A stretch of DNA of 64,000 bases from contig NZ_CP048814.1 in assembly GCF_014217785.1 (NCBI RefSeq), forward strand, positions 310,001-374,000, read 5' to 3'. Shown here one piece after another: positions 37,216-45,710 of the stretch; the stretch's first letter is position 1, and each line of letters opens with the position of its first letter. This DNA comes from Rhodococcus triatomae (GTDB lineage: Bacteria > Actinomycetota > Actinomycetes > Mycobacteriales > Mycobacteriaceae). The notes under the pieces were generated by a model. The model ran no database searches. It saw only the letters and a list, made by a program, of their open reading frames with translations, and had not been told where the DNA came from. A program made the translations under genes and the position numbers.

Positions 37216-37276
37216 CCGCCCACGCCACTCTCTGACCGCCCACGCCCGATCCCCTCCCCGCACCCACCCCCACCTG

Positions 37277-37325
37277 GGTGAAGGTGGCCTTCGACCGGTC
37301 TGAGGAGCCGAAGGCCACCTTCACC
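37277..37325. terminator. 17-bp inverted repeat at the sodA/cysA junction
   Basis: Arms 37277-37293 and 37309-37325 are perfect complements (GGTGAAGGTGGCCTTCG and its reverse) with a 15-nt loop. The right arm includes the cysA stop codon. It serves both convergent genes. Confidence 0.7.
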
Positions 37326-38499
37326 CGCGGGTGGCGGAGACTCCGGGGGTGGTGTCGGTGGTGGTGGTGGTGTCGGTGGTGGTGGCGTCGGTGGCAGTGT
37401 CCGGGGTGGCGGACGACGCGGCGTGCCGTCCGCCGGTGCCGTCCTTCGGATCACCGGCGTTCGAACCGGCGGCGCCGGACGCGTCGGCGGGATTCGCCAC
37501 CACGGCACGTTCGGGCAGATCGGGGGCGCGGGTGGCGCGGGCGAAGACGGTCTCGCCCTCACGCAACCCCAGAGCGGCACTGTCACCGCGGGTGACCTGG
37601 GCCGAGAACCGCTCGCCGGTGGCCTCGTTGCGCAACTCGACGCGCACCTCGAAACCGAGGTGGACGACTCGCTCGACCGTCGACCGGGTCACCCCGAGCG
37701 ATTCGGCCGTACCCGATTCGGCAGCGAGCGCGAGATCCGCGGTGCGGCCGAGGCGAATGTCGTGCGGCCGGACGAGTTGACCGTTGAGCTTGGCGACGGA
37801 GCCGAGGAAGGACATGACGAAGTCGTTGACCGGGCGGTCGTACAGGTCCGCGGGCGGACCGACCTGTTCGATCCGGCCGTGGTTGAGTACCGCGATCCGG
37901 TCGGCGACGTCGAGCGCCTCCTCCTGGTCGTGCGTGACCAGCACCGTCGTGACGTGCACCTCGTCGTGCAGGCGCCGCAGCCACGTTCGCAGGTCCGCCC
38001 GCACCTTCGCATCGAGCGCACCGAACGGCTCGTCCAACAGCAGCACCTGCGGATCCACCGCGAGCGCGCGGGCGAGGGCCATCCGCTGCCGCTGGCCGCC
38101 GGAGAGCTGTGACGGGTAGCGGTGCTGGAAGCCGTCGAGACCGACGATCTCGAGCAACTCGTTGACCTTCTTGTCGATCTCACGCTTGGGCCGCTTGCGG
38201 ATCTCGAGCCCGAACGCGACGTTCTTGCGCACGGTCAGGTGCTTGAACGCCGCGTAGTGCTGGAAGACGAAGCCGATGTCCCGCTTCTGCGGCGAGACGT
38301 CGGTGACGTCCTTGCCCGCGATGGACACGGTGCCGTCGTCGAGGGATTCGAGGCCCGCGATGGCACGCAGGAGCGTCGACTTCCCCGACCCGCTGGGACC
38401 GAGCAGCGCCGTCAACGACCCCGAAGGGATGTCGAGCGTCACGTCGTCCAGGGCTGCGAAGGACCCGTAGTTCTTGCGCGCGCCGGTCACGGTGATCAT
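37321..38499 (-). CDS. cysA: Sulfate ABC transporter ATP-binding protein
   Basis: Energises sulfate import. The 392-residue protein has Walker [10 protein letters not shown], Walker [13 protein letters not shown], signature [15 protein letters not shown] and switch-loop [13 protein letters not shown], then a regulatory TOBE-type domain. The C-terminal tail is low-complexity Ala/Asp/Thr ([11 protein letters not shown]), encoded by GGT/GTC-type microsatellite DNA near 37353-37395. Its ATG overlaps the cysW stop. The order subI-cysT-cysW-cysA is as in mycobacteria. Confidence 0.95.
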   Translation of the reverse strand: MITVTGARKNYGSFAALDDVTLDIPSGSLTALLGPSGSGKSTLLRAIAGLESLDDGTVSIAGKDVTDVSPQKRDIGFVFQHYAAFKHLTVRKNVAFGLEIRKRPKREIDKKVNELLEIVGLDGFQHRYPSQLSGGQRQRMALARALAVDPQVLLLDEPFGALDAKVRADLRTWLRRLHDEVHVTTVLVTHDQEEALDVADRIAVLNHGRIEQVGPPADLYDRPVNDFVMSFLGSVAKLNGQLVRPHDIRLGRTADLALAAESGTAESLGVTRSTVERVVHLGFEVRVELRNEATGERFSAQVTRGDSAALGLREGETVFARATRAPDLPERAVVANPADASGAAGSNAGDPKDGTGGRHAASSATPDTATDATTTDTTTTTDTTPGVSATRG

Positions 38500-39302
38500 G
38501 TCGTGCTCCTCTTACGGTCGAGCAGGGTCATCAGCAACAGTGTGAGCAGCGCGATGCCCATCAGCAAGGTGGCGGCGGAGTAAGCGCCGAAGGTGTTGTG
38601 GTCATCGATGTAGCGGGAGTGCACGAGCAGGGTCAGTGTCTGCGAGACGCCGGGGAACCCGGACGACACCATGATCACCGCACCGAACTCGCCCAGCGAG
38701 CGGGCGACGGTGAGGACGACGCCGTAGGTCAGGCCCCAGCGGATCGCGGGGAGCGTGATCCGCCAGAACGTCTGCCATTTGTTGGCCCCGAGCGTCGCGG
38801 CCGCCTGCTCCTGCTCCTCGCCGATCTCGTGCAGGACGGGCTCGACTTCCCGGACGACGAACGGCAGGGTCACGAAGATCGTCGCGAGCACCATGCCGGG
38901 AAGGCCGAAGATGACCCGGAATCCGAGCGATTCGATGCCGCCGAACCACCCGTTGACGCCCCACAGCAGGATCAGGGACACGCCGACGACGATCGGCGAG
39001 ACGGCGAACGGCAGGTCCACGACCGCCTGCAGCGCGCCGCGGCCCGGGAACCGCCCACGCACCAGCGCCAGCGCGGTGACGATGCCGAACACCACGTTGA
39101 TCGGGACCACGATGGCCACGATGATCAACGAGAGGTTGAGTGCGGAGATCGCGGCGGGCGTGGAAATGGACTCGATGAACGCCCCGATGCCGTTCTCGAA
39201 CGTGCGATAGAGGATCACCAGGATCGGCACGACGAGCAGGCCGAAGAGATACAGCAGCGCAACGGTGCGCAGGGAGATGCGGGTGGCCGGAGAGAGCTTC
39301 AC
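38496..39302 (-). CDS. cysW: Sulfate ABC transporter permease CysW
   Basis: A 268-residue membrane protein with six predicted membrane segments. The EAA loop that docks on CysA is [29 protein letters not shown]. It pairs with CysT as the heterodimeric channel. Its stop overlaps the cysA ATG and its start overlaps the cysT stop, so the permeases and ATPase are translationally coupled. Confidence 0.95.
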   Translation of the reverse strand: MKLSPATRISLRTVALLYLFGLLVVPILVILYRTFENGIGAFIESISTPAAISALNLSLIIVAIVVPINVVFGIVTALALVRGRFPGRGALQAVVDLPFAVSPIVVGVSLILLWGVNGWFGGIESLGFRVIFGLPGMVLATIFVTLPFVVREVEPVLHEIGEEQEQAAATLGANKWQTFWRITLPAIRWGLTYGVVLTVARSLGEFGAVIMVSSGFPGVSQTLTLLVHSRYIDDHNTFGAYSAATLLMGIALLTLLLMTLLDRKRSTT

Positions 39303-40177
39303 TTCGCCTCCTCCTGCCGACGCTGGCCGCGAGTGGCGAACAACCGCAGCACGAACAGCGTCACGAACGCGATGAGCAGCAGTGCCACCGACACCGACGC
39401 CGCGGCACCGGGCCGGTCGATCTCGATCTGCTGTTGGATGTACTGCGAGGCGACCTGCGTGTCACGGGGGATGTTGCCACCGATCAGCACGATCGACCCG
39501 TACTCGCCGATCGCCCGCGCGAACGCCAGACCCGCACCGCTGATGACGGCCGGCGTCAGGGTGGGCAGCACGATGCGCCGGAAGATGGTGCCGTTGGAGG
39601 CACCGAGCGAGGCCGCGGCCTCCTCCACCTCGCGGTCGAGTTCGATGAGCACCGGCTGCACCGAGCGGACCACGAACGGCAGGGTCACGAAGGCCAGCGC
39701 CACGACGAGGCCCGCCCGGGTGGCGTTGAGGTGGATGTCGATCGGGCTCTGCGGTCCGTACAGGGACAGCAGCACGATGCTCGCCACGATCGTCGGCAAC
39801 GCGAAGGGAAGGTCGATGAGCGCGTTGACGATCCGCTTCCCCGGGAACTCGTCGCGGACCAGCACCCACGCGATCAGCGTGCCCATCACCACGTTGACCA
39901 CCGCCACCACCGCAGACACCATGACGGTGATCTGCAGCGAGGCCAGGGCCACGGGCGAGGTGACGGCATCGATGAAACCGCTGATCCCGTTCTCGAACGA
40001 TGCCACCGTGAGCGCCGCGAGCGGCAGCAACACGATCACACTCAGCCACAGCGCGGCGATTCCGATTCCCAGTGGCCCGACCGCGCCGGTGACCTTGGCG
40101 ATCTTCCGGCGTGGCGGGCGACGGCGCGGGGGCGGCGCCGGGGCGGCGCCCCCGTCCGTCGTCAGTACGTCACTCAC
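39299..40177 (-). CDS. cysT: Sulfate ABC transporter permease CysT
   Basis: A 292-residue permease with an N-terminal cytoplasmic basic tail (PPPRRRPPRRKIAKV) and six membrane segments. The EAA loop is EVEEAAASLGASNGTIFRRIVLPTL. Forms the transmembrane channel with CysW. It lies 37 nt after subI, which has a tandem duplication at its 3' end in that gap. Confidence 0.95.
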   Translation of the reverse strand: MSDVLTTDGGAAPAPPPRRRPPRRKIAKVTGAVGPLGIGIAALWLSVIVLLPLAALTVASFENGISGFIDAVTSPVALASLQITVMVSAVVAVVNVVMGTLIAWVLVRDEFPGKRIVNALIDLPFALPTIVASIVLLSLYGPQSPIDIHLNATRAGLVVALAFVTLPFVVRSVQPVLIELDREVEEAAASLGASNGTIFRRIVLPTLTPAVISGAGLAFARAIGEYGSIVLIGGNIPRDTQVASQYIQQQIEIDRPGAAASVSVALLLIAFVTLFVLRLFATRGQRRQEEAK

Positions 40178-40214
40178 GTTCTTCGTCGTTCCTACTCGGA
40201 GGCGTTGTCGTCGA

Positions 40215-41243
40215 TCAGTTCGAGGCGTTGTCGTAGATCACCGCGATGGATCCGGAGCCCTGCGCGAACAGCTCCGCATCGACCTGGGTCCAGCCGCCGA
40301 AGTCATCGATCGTCCACAGCTTCTCGGGCTCCGGGAACTTGTCGGTGAACTCGTCCGCGACAGCGGGGTCGACGGGACGGAAACCGGCCTCGGCCCACAG
40401 CCGCTGACCGTCCTCGGTGTACAGGAAGTCACGGAACGCGTTGGCCTTGTCCAGGTTCCGGCTGTTCGACAGCACCGCCACCGGGTTGTCGATCTTGAAG
40501 GTGTCCGGCGGCGTGACGTGCTCGACCGGCTCGCCGTTGCCCTCGATGAACAGCGCCTCGTTCTCGTAGCTGAGCAGCACGTCTCCGGTGCCCTGCAGGA
40601 ACGCCTCCGTCGCCTCGCGCCCGGACTTCGGCTGAATCTTGATGTGGTCGTTGACCAGCGCCGTCACGTAGTCGAGACCGGCCTGCGGGTTCTCGCCACC
40701 GTTGCTCTTCGCCGCGTACGGGGCGAGCAGGTTCCACTTCGCCGACCCGGAGCTGAACGGGTTCGGGGTGACCACCTCGAGCCCGGGCTGCAGGAGGTCG
40801 TCCCAGTCCTGGATGTTCAGCGGATTCCCCTCGCGGACCACGATGGTCACGACCGAGCCGAACGGAATGCCGTTGTAGGCATCCTGATCCCAGTCGGCGT
40901 CGACGAGCCCGGCATCGACCAGCCGGGTGATGTCGGGCGTCACCGAGAAGTTCACGACGTCGGCCTCCGCGCCGTCGCGAACCTTGCGGGACTGGTCGCC
41001 GGACGCCCCGAAGGACGGCTGGACGCGGACACCCTCGCCCTCGTCGGTGCCGTTGAACGCCGGGATGATCTTGTCGAAGCCCGGCTTCGGGACGGCGTAC
41101 GCGTAGAGATTGAGCGTGCCCGCACTTCCGTCGGCGGAGCTCTCCTCTCCCACGGTGTCGCTGGCGCCTCCGGCGCATGCCGACAGGGTGAGAGCACCCA
41201 CGGCGGCAACAGCGGTGAGGAGGAGACGGGAACGGCGCTTCAT
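40215..41243 (-). CDS. subI: Sulfate-binding lipoprotein SubI
   Basis: The extracytoplasmic sulfate receptor of the ABC importer, 342 residues. The signal peptide ends with lipobox LSAC (Cys23). The mature part has the class II sulfate-binding protein layout: LNLYAYAVPKPGFDKIIPAF, PSFGASGDQSRKVRDGAEADVV, PFSSGSAKWNLLAPYAAKSN and LLSYENEALF. ATG 41243 with AGGAAGG upstream is chosen over an upstream frame extension that lacks signal-peptide logic. It is preceded by a 163-nt structured leader and a peptide frame ending Cys-Cys-Cys. Confidence 0.94.
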   Translation of the reverse strand: MKRRSRLLLTAVAAVGALTLSACAGGASDTVGEESSADGSAGTLNLYAYAVPKPGFDKIIPAFNGTDEGEGVRVQPSFGASGDQSRKVRDGAEADVVNFSVTPDITRLVDAGLVDADWDQDAYNGIPFGSVVTIVVREGNPLNIQDWDDLLQPGLEVVTPNPFSSGSAKWNLLAPYAAKSNGGENPQAGLDYVTALVNDHIKIQPKSGREATEAFLQGTGDVLLSYENEALFIEGNGEPVEHVTPPDTFKIDNPVAVLSNSRNLDKANAFRDFLYTEDGQRLWAEAGFRPVDPAVADEFTDKFPEPEKLWTIDDFGGWTQVDAELFAQGSGSIAVIYDNASN

Positions 41244-41406
41244 GGCAGTAGCCTTCCTGAGCGGACCGGAGGTCCGGGATGGTCGAGGATCGAGCGTTCG
41301 CGACAGGGACCGGCAGATTCCGGTTCTCGCGAGGGGATGCGTGTGCCTGTGGGGACTCGAGACAGAGTTCACCCGTGCGGGCGGGGATCACGCGCGTGAG
41401 CTGCGA
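41244..41406 (-). promoter_or_regulatory. Structured 5' leader of subI (attenuator candidate)
   Basis: Several stems occur between the leader peptide and subI: TCACGCGCGTGA palindrome (41388-41399) 7 nt after the peptide stop; a composite stem 41298-41332 with TCGCGA outer arms and ACCGG/CCGGT inner arms; and CGGACC-3-GGTCCG (41262-41276), close to the AGGAAGG site. These could switch with ribosome stalling on the upstream Cys codons. Confidence 0.5.
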
Positions 41407-41484
41407 TCAGCAACAACAGTCGATGTCTGCGACAGCAAGCATGCCGACAGCGATCAACGCCAGTTCATGGCGGACCTCGGGCAT
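41407..41484 (-). CDS. Leader peptide ending Cys-Cys-Cys upstream of subI
   Basis: A 25-codon frame with the sequence MPEVRHELALIAVG followed by MLAVADIDCCC and TGA; the three Cys codons TGT-TGT-TGC are the last before the stop. It lies 163 nt before the sulfate receptor gene on the same strand. There is no Shine-Dalgarno; a TACAGT hexamer at 41507-41512 would start transcription about 15 nt upstream. A run of Cys codons in a short frame ahead of a sulfate importer is what a cysteine-responsive attenuator should look like. It has no sequence similarity to the HVDL-type leader before sirA, so it is a different class. Confidence 0.7.
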   Translation of the reverse strand: MPEVRHELALIAVGMLAVADIDCCC

Positions 41485-41567
41485 GGTGGCTGCAGACACG
41501 CGGTGGACTGTAGCAAGCTTCGAGCGAGTCTTCCAATCCGGACAGCGGGGACGTTCCGCCGACAGGT

Positions 41568-41645
41568 TCAGCGGGTGAGCAGCCAGGCGACGATCACGAG
41601 CAGGATCAGCGCGATCAGCGCAAGGGTGACGCGTGAGCGGGGCAT
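41568..41645 (-). CDS. 25-residue single-span membrane protein
   Basis: The frame MPRSRVTLALIALILLVIVAWLLTR is a basic N-terminus, one hydrophobic span and a Thr-Arg end. GGAGG lies 10 nt before ATG 41645, and the gene starts 2 nt after the stop of the next small membrane protein, so it is probably coupled to it. Being short, it could be a false positive, but the hydrophobic run and ribosome site are good. Function unknown. Confidence 0.55.
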   Translation of the reverse strand: MPRSRVTLALIALILLVIVAWLLTR

Positions 41646-41647
41646 GG

Positions 41648-41839
41648 TCAGTGTTCCTCCGTGTTCGTCGCGTCCCGCCGCAGCAGGATCAGGACCGTCG
41701 CGAGTGCACGATCCAGGAGCCAGGCGAGCGCTCCACAGACCGGAAGCGCCACGAGCAGCACCAGGGCCACCTGCGGTACGAACGGAAGCCCGGCGAGCCA
41801 CAGCTCGGCCCCGTCCCACCATCGCGCGATCTGTTCCAC
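41648..41839 (-). CDS. Small membrane protein (Rv2401A-like)
   Basis: A 63-residue protein (VEQIARWWDGAELWL start) with two hydrophobic segments, LPFVPQVALVLLVALPVCGAL and LDRALATVLILL, separated by a short AWLL turn, and a charged C-terminus (RRDATNTEEH). The position upstream of the sulfate importer matches a small mycobacterial membrane protein gene. GTG 41839 is the only plausible start in the frame. No known function. Confidence 0.6.
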   Translation of the reverse strand: MEQIARWWDGAELWLAGLPFVPQVALVLLVALPVCGALAWLLDRALATVLILLRRDATNTEEH

Positions 41840-42007
41840 GCCCGTCACTCTATCCGGCGTCGGCGAACCACCTCCGGCCGGTTTCGGCCACCGACACGCG
41901 CTTCGTGACCCACAATGGGAAGCTCGGACGGGATGCGCAGTAGCGGGTCTTCGGCAGACCCGGGCACCGTCGAATCGAAACCGTCGAATCGAAGGAGGGC
42001 GGCCGCG

Positions 42008-42166
42008 ATGACACACTCGGACAACTCGCCGGTCGAGGACGCGGACGTCGAACTCGACACCGACCAGGTACGCAAGGCGCAGCGCATCGTCGCGCTGCAT
42101 TCCACCGACGTCGACGACTGCCGCATGCTCCTGTCGATGCTCGGGATCGACGGACCCACCGACTGA
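42008..42166 (+). CDS. Small hypothetical protein, 52 residues
   Basis: The frame from ATG 42008 encodes an acidic, helical protein (MTHSDNSPVEDADVELDTDQ, then VRKAQRIVALHSTDVDDCRMLLSMLGIDGPTD). GAAGGAGG lies upstream. The ALHSTDVDDCRMLLSMLG stretch is likely a conserved helical motif in small actinobacterial proteins, but I do not recognise a function. It is divergent from the small membrane proteins and convergent with the nitronate monooxygenase-like gene. Confidence 0.6.
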   Translation: MTHSDNSPVEDADVELDTDQVRKAQRIVALHSTDVDDCRMLLSMLGIDGPTD

Positions 42167-42199
42167 GCACCGAGCGCCGGCTCGGTGTGGGAGGGGCGC

Positions 42200-43138
42200 T
42201 CAGTCCCGGTAGCGACGGAGCAGTGCCTCGGCGTCGGCCGCGATGGCCGTGACCACCCGTCCCGCCGGCACGCTGTCGTGTACCAGTCCGCTCGCCTGGC
42301 CGGCGTACACGACGCCCAGTTCCGGATCGGCCGCGTCGTACGCCGCCTCGAGATCGGCCCGGGCGACGTCGTCACGCCCGTCCCACTCCCGCGTGAACGC
42401 GTTCGCGAGCGCCCGGCCACCCCACCGGTGCGGCCACGGCTGGTTACGGGCCCGGTCGAACACCGACGTGTAGACCGTGTCCGTGCTGGCCGCCTCGACG
42501 ACCCGTGACCGGGCGTAATCCGGTCCCACCGTCTCCGGGCTGGCCAGCAGCGCGGTACCGATCATGGCGCCCTCACAGCCTGCGGCGAGCACCGCCGCCA
42601 GTCCGCGCCCGGTCGCGATCCCACCGGCCGCGATCACCGGCACCCGGGACGCCTCGAGGATCTCCTGGACGAGCGGCAGCGTGCCGACGTGCCCGGTGTG
42701 CCCACCTGCCTCACCGCCCTGGGCGACGACGAGATCCACGCCGGCCGCCTCCACCACCCGCAGATCCTCGATCGTGTTGACCTGGGAGAGCACGAGGGAG
42801 CCGGCGGCGTGCACGCGCTCCACGAACGGCGCCGGGTCACCGAACGAGAGCGAGACGATCCTGGGCCGCTGTTCGAGAGCCGCCCCGAGCATCGTGTCGT
42901 CGTCGTAGAGGGCCCACGTCATCAATCCGATTCCGAAACCGTCACCACCCACGTCACGGGCGACCGCACACTCCCGGGCGATCCACTCCGGCGTGGCGTA
43001 TCGCGCCGCACCGAGCAGGCCGAGGCCGCCCGCACGCGACACCTCACCCACGAGCGCTCCCCCGGCGCGTCCGCCCATCGGTGCGCCGAGAATCGGCACC
43101 CCGAGTCCGAGTTCCCGGGTGAGCCAGGTGTCGAGCAC
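42200..43138 (-). CDS. Nitronate monooxygenase-like FMN protein
   Basis: A 312-residue TIM-barrel flavoprotein of the nitronate monooxygenase / 2-nitropropane dioxygenase family. GAPMGGRAGGALVGEVSRAGGLG binds FMN; VDLVVAQGGEAGGHTGHVG and VIAAGGIATGRGLAAVLAAGCEGAMIGTALL are the phosphate-binding blocks. The His in GGHTG is the usual catalytic base position. Substrate could be a nitronate or an enoyl-type compound. It lies 17 nt after the lepA stop. Confidence 0.88.
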   Translation of the reverse strand: MLDTWLTRELGLGVPILGAPMGGRAGGALVGEVSRAGGLGLLGAARYATPEWIARECAVARDVGGDGFGIGLMTWALYDDDTMLGAALEQRPRIVSLSFGDPAPFVERVHAAGSLVLSQVNTIEDLRVVEAAGVDLVVAQGGEAGGHTGHVGTLPLVQEILEASRVPVIAAGGIATGRGLAAVLAAGCEGAMIGTALLASPETVGPDYARSRVVEAASTDTVYTSVFDRARNQPWPHRWGGRALANAFTREWDGRDDVARADLEAAYDAADPELGVVYAGQASGLVHDSVPAGRVVTAIAADAEALLRRYRD

Positions 43139-43155
43139 GACGCCTCCTACTTTTG

Positions 43156-45036
43156 TTACTTCTTCGGCTTGTCCGACGCCGCGTCGGACGACAGCGCCGC
43201 CACGAAGGCTTCCTGCGGCACGTCGACGCGACCGATCGTCTTCATCCGCTTCTTGCCTTCCTTCTGCTTCTCGAGCAGCTTGCGCTTACGGGAGATGTCG
43301 CCGCCGTAGCACTTGGCCAGCACGTCCTTGCGGATCGCCCGGATGTTCTCGCGAGCGATGATCTTCGAGCCGATCGCCGCCTGAATCGGCACCTCGAACT
43401 GCTGACGCGGGATCAGTTCCCTGAGCTTGGTGGTCATCTTGTTGCCGTAGGCGGACGCGGCATCCTTGTGCACGATCGCACTGAACGCGTCGACCGCCTC
43501 TCCCTGCAACAGGATGTCGACCTTGACCAGCGCGGCCTCCTGCTCCCCCGCCTCCTCGTAGTCGAGGCTGGCGTATCCGCGGGTGCGGGACTTGAGGGAG
43601 TCGAAGAAGTCGAAGATGATCTCCGCCATCGGCAGCGTGTAGCGCAGCTCCACCCGGGTCTCGGAGAGGTAGTCCATTCCCCCCAGCTCACCGCGCCGCG
43701 ACTGACACAGCTCCATGATGGCGCCGATGAACTCGCTGGGCGCGATCACGGTGCACTTGACGATCGGCTCGTAGATCTCGCGTGCCTTCCCTGCGGGCCA
43801 ATCCGACGGGTTGGTGACGACGACCTCCTCACCGCCCTCGAGCACCACGCGGTACACCACGTTCGGGGCGGTCGAGATCAGATCCAGTCCGAATTCGCGC
43901 TCGAGCCGCTCGCGAGTGATCTCCATGTGCAGCAATCCGAGGAATCCGCAGCGGAACCCGAACCCGAGCGCGACCGAGGTCTCCGGCTCGTAGGTCAGGG
44001 CGGCGTCGTTGAGCTGCAGCTTTTCCAGGGCGTCCCGGAGCACCGGGTAGTCGGACCCGTCGACCGGGTACAGGCCGGAGTAGACCATCGGACGAGGTTC
44101 GCGGTAGCCGGTGAGCGGCTTCTCCGCTCCGTGCCTGGCGCTCGTGACGGTGTCACCGACCTTGGACTGACGGACGTCCTTCACACCGGTGATCAGGTAG
44201 CCGACCTCGCCGACGCCGAGCCCGGCAGTGGGCTTCGGCTCAGGTGAGACGATGCCCACCTCGAGCAGTTCGTGGGTGGCTCCGGTCGACATCATCTTGA
44301 TCTTCTCGCGGGGCACGATCTTGCCGTCCACCACTCGGACATAGGTGACGACGCCCCGGTAGGTGTCGTAGACGGAGTCGAAGATCATCGCCCGGGCCGG
44401 TGCGTCGGCGTCGCCGACCGGCGGCGGGACCTGGCGGATGACCGCGTCGATCAGTTCGGGGACTCCGACGCCGGTCTTTCCGGACACCCGCAGGACGTCG
44501 TCGGGCTCACAGCCGATGATGTGTGCGATCTCCGAGGCGTACCGGTCCGGGTCGGCCGCGGGAAGGTCGATCTTGTTGAGAACCGGGATGATCGTCAGGT
44601 CCTTGTCGAGCGCGAGGTACAGATTCGCCAGGGTCTGCGCCTCGATCCCCTGGGCCGCGTCGACCAGCAGAACGGCACCTTCACACGCCTCCAGTGCCCG
44701 CGAGACCTCGTAGGTGAAGTCGACGTGCCCCGGGGTGTCGATCAGATGCATCACGTAGTCCTCGCCGTCGAGATTCCACGGCAACCGGACGTTCTGCGCC
44801 TTGATCGTGATGCCCCGCTCGCGCTCGATGTCCATCCGGTCGAGATACTGGGCGCGCATCTGACGTTCCTCGACGACGCCGGTGAGCTGCAGCATGCGGT
44901 CGGCCAGCGTGGACTTTCCGTGGTCGATGTGGGCGATGATGCAGAAGTTACGGATCTTGGCGGGATCCGTGAAGGTCGTATCGGCGAAGCTGGTGATGAG
45001 GGACCCCTTAGCTGGAACGGAACCGGAGCGGCCCAC
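43156..45036 (-). CDS. lepA: Elongation factor 4 (LepA)
   Basis: A ribosomal GTPase of 626 residues that binds the ribosome in an EF-G-like way and assists initiation or back-translocation. P-loop AHIDHGKST (35-43), switch region [25 protein letters not shown], then EF-G-like domains II, III, V and the LepA-specific C-terminal domain ([43 protein letters not shown]). GTG 45036 is chosen because GGAGG precedes it by 10 nt and it gives the usual N-terminal length. It is divergent from the PemK-like gene. Confidence 0.95.
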   Translation of the reverse strand: MGRSGSVPAKGSLITSFADTTFTDPAKIRNFCIIAHIDHGKSTLADRMLQLTGVVEERQMRAQYLDRMDIERERGITIKAQNVRLPWNLDGEDYVMHLIDTPGHVDFTYEVSRALEACEGAVLLVDAAQGIEAQTLANLYLALDKDLTIIPVLNKIDLPAADPDRYASEIAHIIGCEPDDVLRVSGKTGVGVPELIDAVIRQVPPPVGDADAPARAMIFDSVYDTYRGVVTYVRVVDGKIVPREKIKMMSTGATHELLEVGIVSPEPKPTAGLGVGEVGYLITGVKDVRQSKVGDTVTSARHGAEKPLTGYREPRPMVYSGLYPVDGSDYPVLRDALEKLQLNDAALTYEPETSVALGFGFRCGFLGLLHMEITRERLEREFGLDLISTAPNVVYRVVLEGGEEVVVTNPSDWPAGKAREIYEPIVKCTVIAPSEFIGAIMELCQSRRGELGGMDYLSETRVELRYTLPMAEIIFDFFDSLKSRTRGYASLDYEEAGEQEAALVKVDILLQGEAVDAFSAIVHKDAASAYGNKMTTKLRELIPRQQFEVPIQAAIGSKIIARENIRAIRKDVLAKCYGGDISRKRKLLEKQKEGKKRMKTIGRVDVPQEAFVAALSSDAASDKPKK

Positions 45037-45124
45037 CCGGTCTGGACCTCCCGTCAGGATATCCAAGCCACCCGGCCATCTGCTGGCCGGTGTCGTACCG
45101 GCCGTCGCACTAGACTCGGCCGAC

Positions 45125-45688
45125 ATGGCGAGTACGTGGAATGCGATCGGCAAGGCGCTGGGCAAGATCGCCCGGGAGCGCGGCCCACAACTGTTCGAGC
45201 AGATCCAGAAATCCGGTGCCGTCCAGCGGGCGACGGGCGTCCTGACCGGCGCGGGTACCGCGACGACGACGGCGACGCCCGGCCGCCCGGTCGCCTCACA
45301 CACCGCGCCGACCGCACATCGTGCCCGGACCGTCGAGTACAGCCCCGACCTGGACGGGCGTGCCGATCCCGGCGAGATCGTGTGGACCTGGGTGGCCTAC
45401 GAGGACGACCCGTCCCAGGGCAAGGACCGTCCGGTCCTCGTCGTCGGGCGCGACGGCCACACGCTGCTCGGGCTGATGCTGTCCTCGCAGGAAAGGCGCT
45501 CCGAGGACCGGGACTGGGTCGCCATCGGTGCCGGCGACTGGGATTCCCAGGGCCGCCCGAGCTGGGTCCGACTGGACCGGGTCCTCGATGTACCCGAGGA
45601 CGGGATACGCCGTGAGGGCGCGATCGTCGAGCGCCGGGCGTTCGACAAGGTGGCCGCGAGATTGCGCAGCGACTTCAGCTGGCGCTGA
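45125..45688 (+). CDS. Solitary PemK/MazF-like protein
   Basis: A 187-residue protein. The C-terminal half (about 75-187) is a PemK-like domain: [28 protein letters not shown], then [55 protein letters not shown]. The N-terminal 70 residues are helical and unrelated. MazF toxins are ssRNA cleavers paired with an antitoxin gene just upstream; here none is present, the previous gene being lepA on the other strand. A TAGACT hexamer (45111-45116) 8 nt before ATG 45125 suggests a leaderless mRNA. Conserved next to lepA in mycobacteria (Rv2405), so more likely a housekeeping relative than a toxin. Confidence 0.75.
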   Translation: MASTWNAIGKALGKIARERGPQLFEQIQKSGAVQRATGVLTGAGTATTTATPGRPVASHTAPTAHRARTVEYSPDLDGRADPGEIVWTWVAYEDDPSQGKDRPVLVVGRDGHTLLGLMLSSQERRSEDRDWVAIGAGDWDSQGRPSWVRLDRVLDVPEDGIRREGAIVERRAFDKVAARLRSDFSWR

Positions 45689-45710
45689 GCGACTCCCGAG
45701 CCGGCCTCGG

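Noticed and set aside
37205-37245. Repeated CTGACCGCCCACGCC after sodA
   Set aside because: Only two imperfect copies of about 20 nt in the 3' untranslated stretch; probably slippage without function.
38598-41399. A very long open frame on the plus strand opposite the sulfate transporter genes
   Set aside because: It is rich in Arg, Asp and His with no domain pattern, as expected for the antisense of high-GC genes, and the minus-strand genes are certain.
45125-45688. Toxin-antitoxin module at the PemK-like gene
   Set aside because: There is no antitoxin gene on the same strand next to it, and the gene is conserved beside lepA, so a module is not supported.
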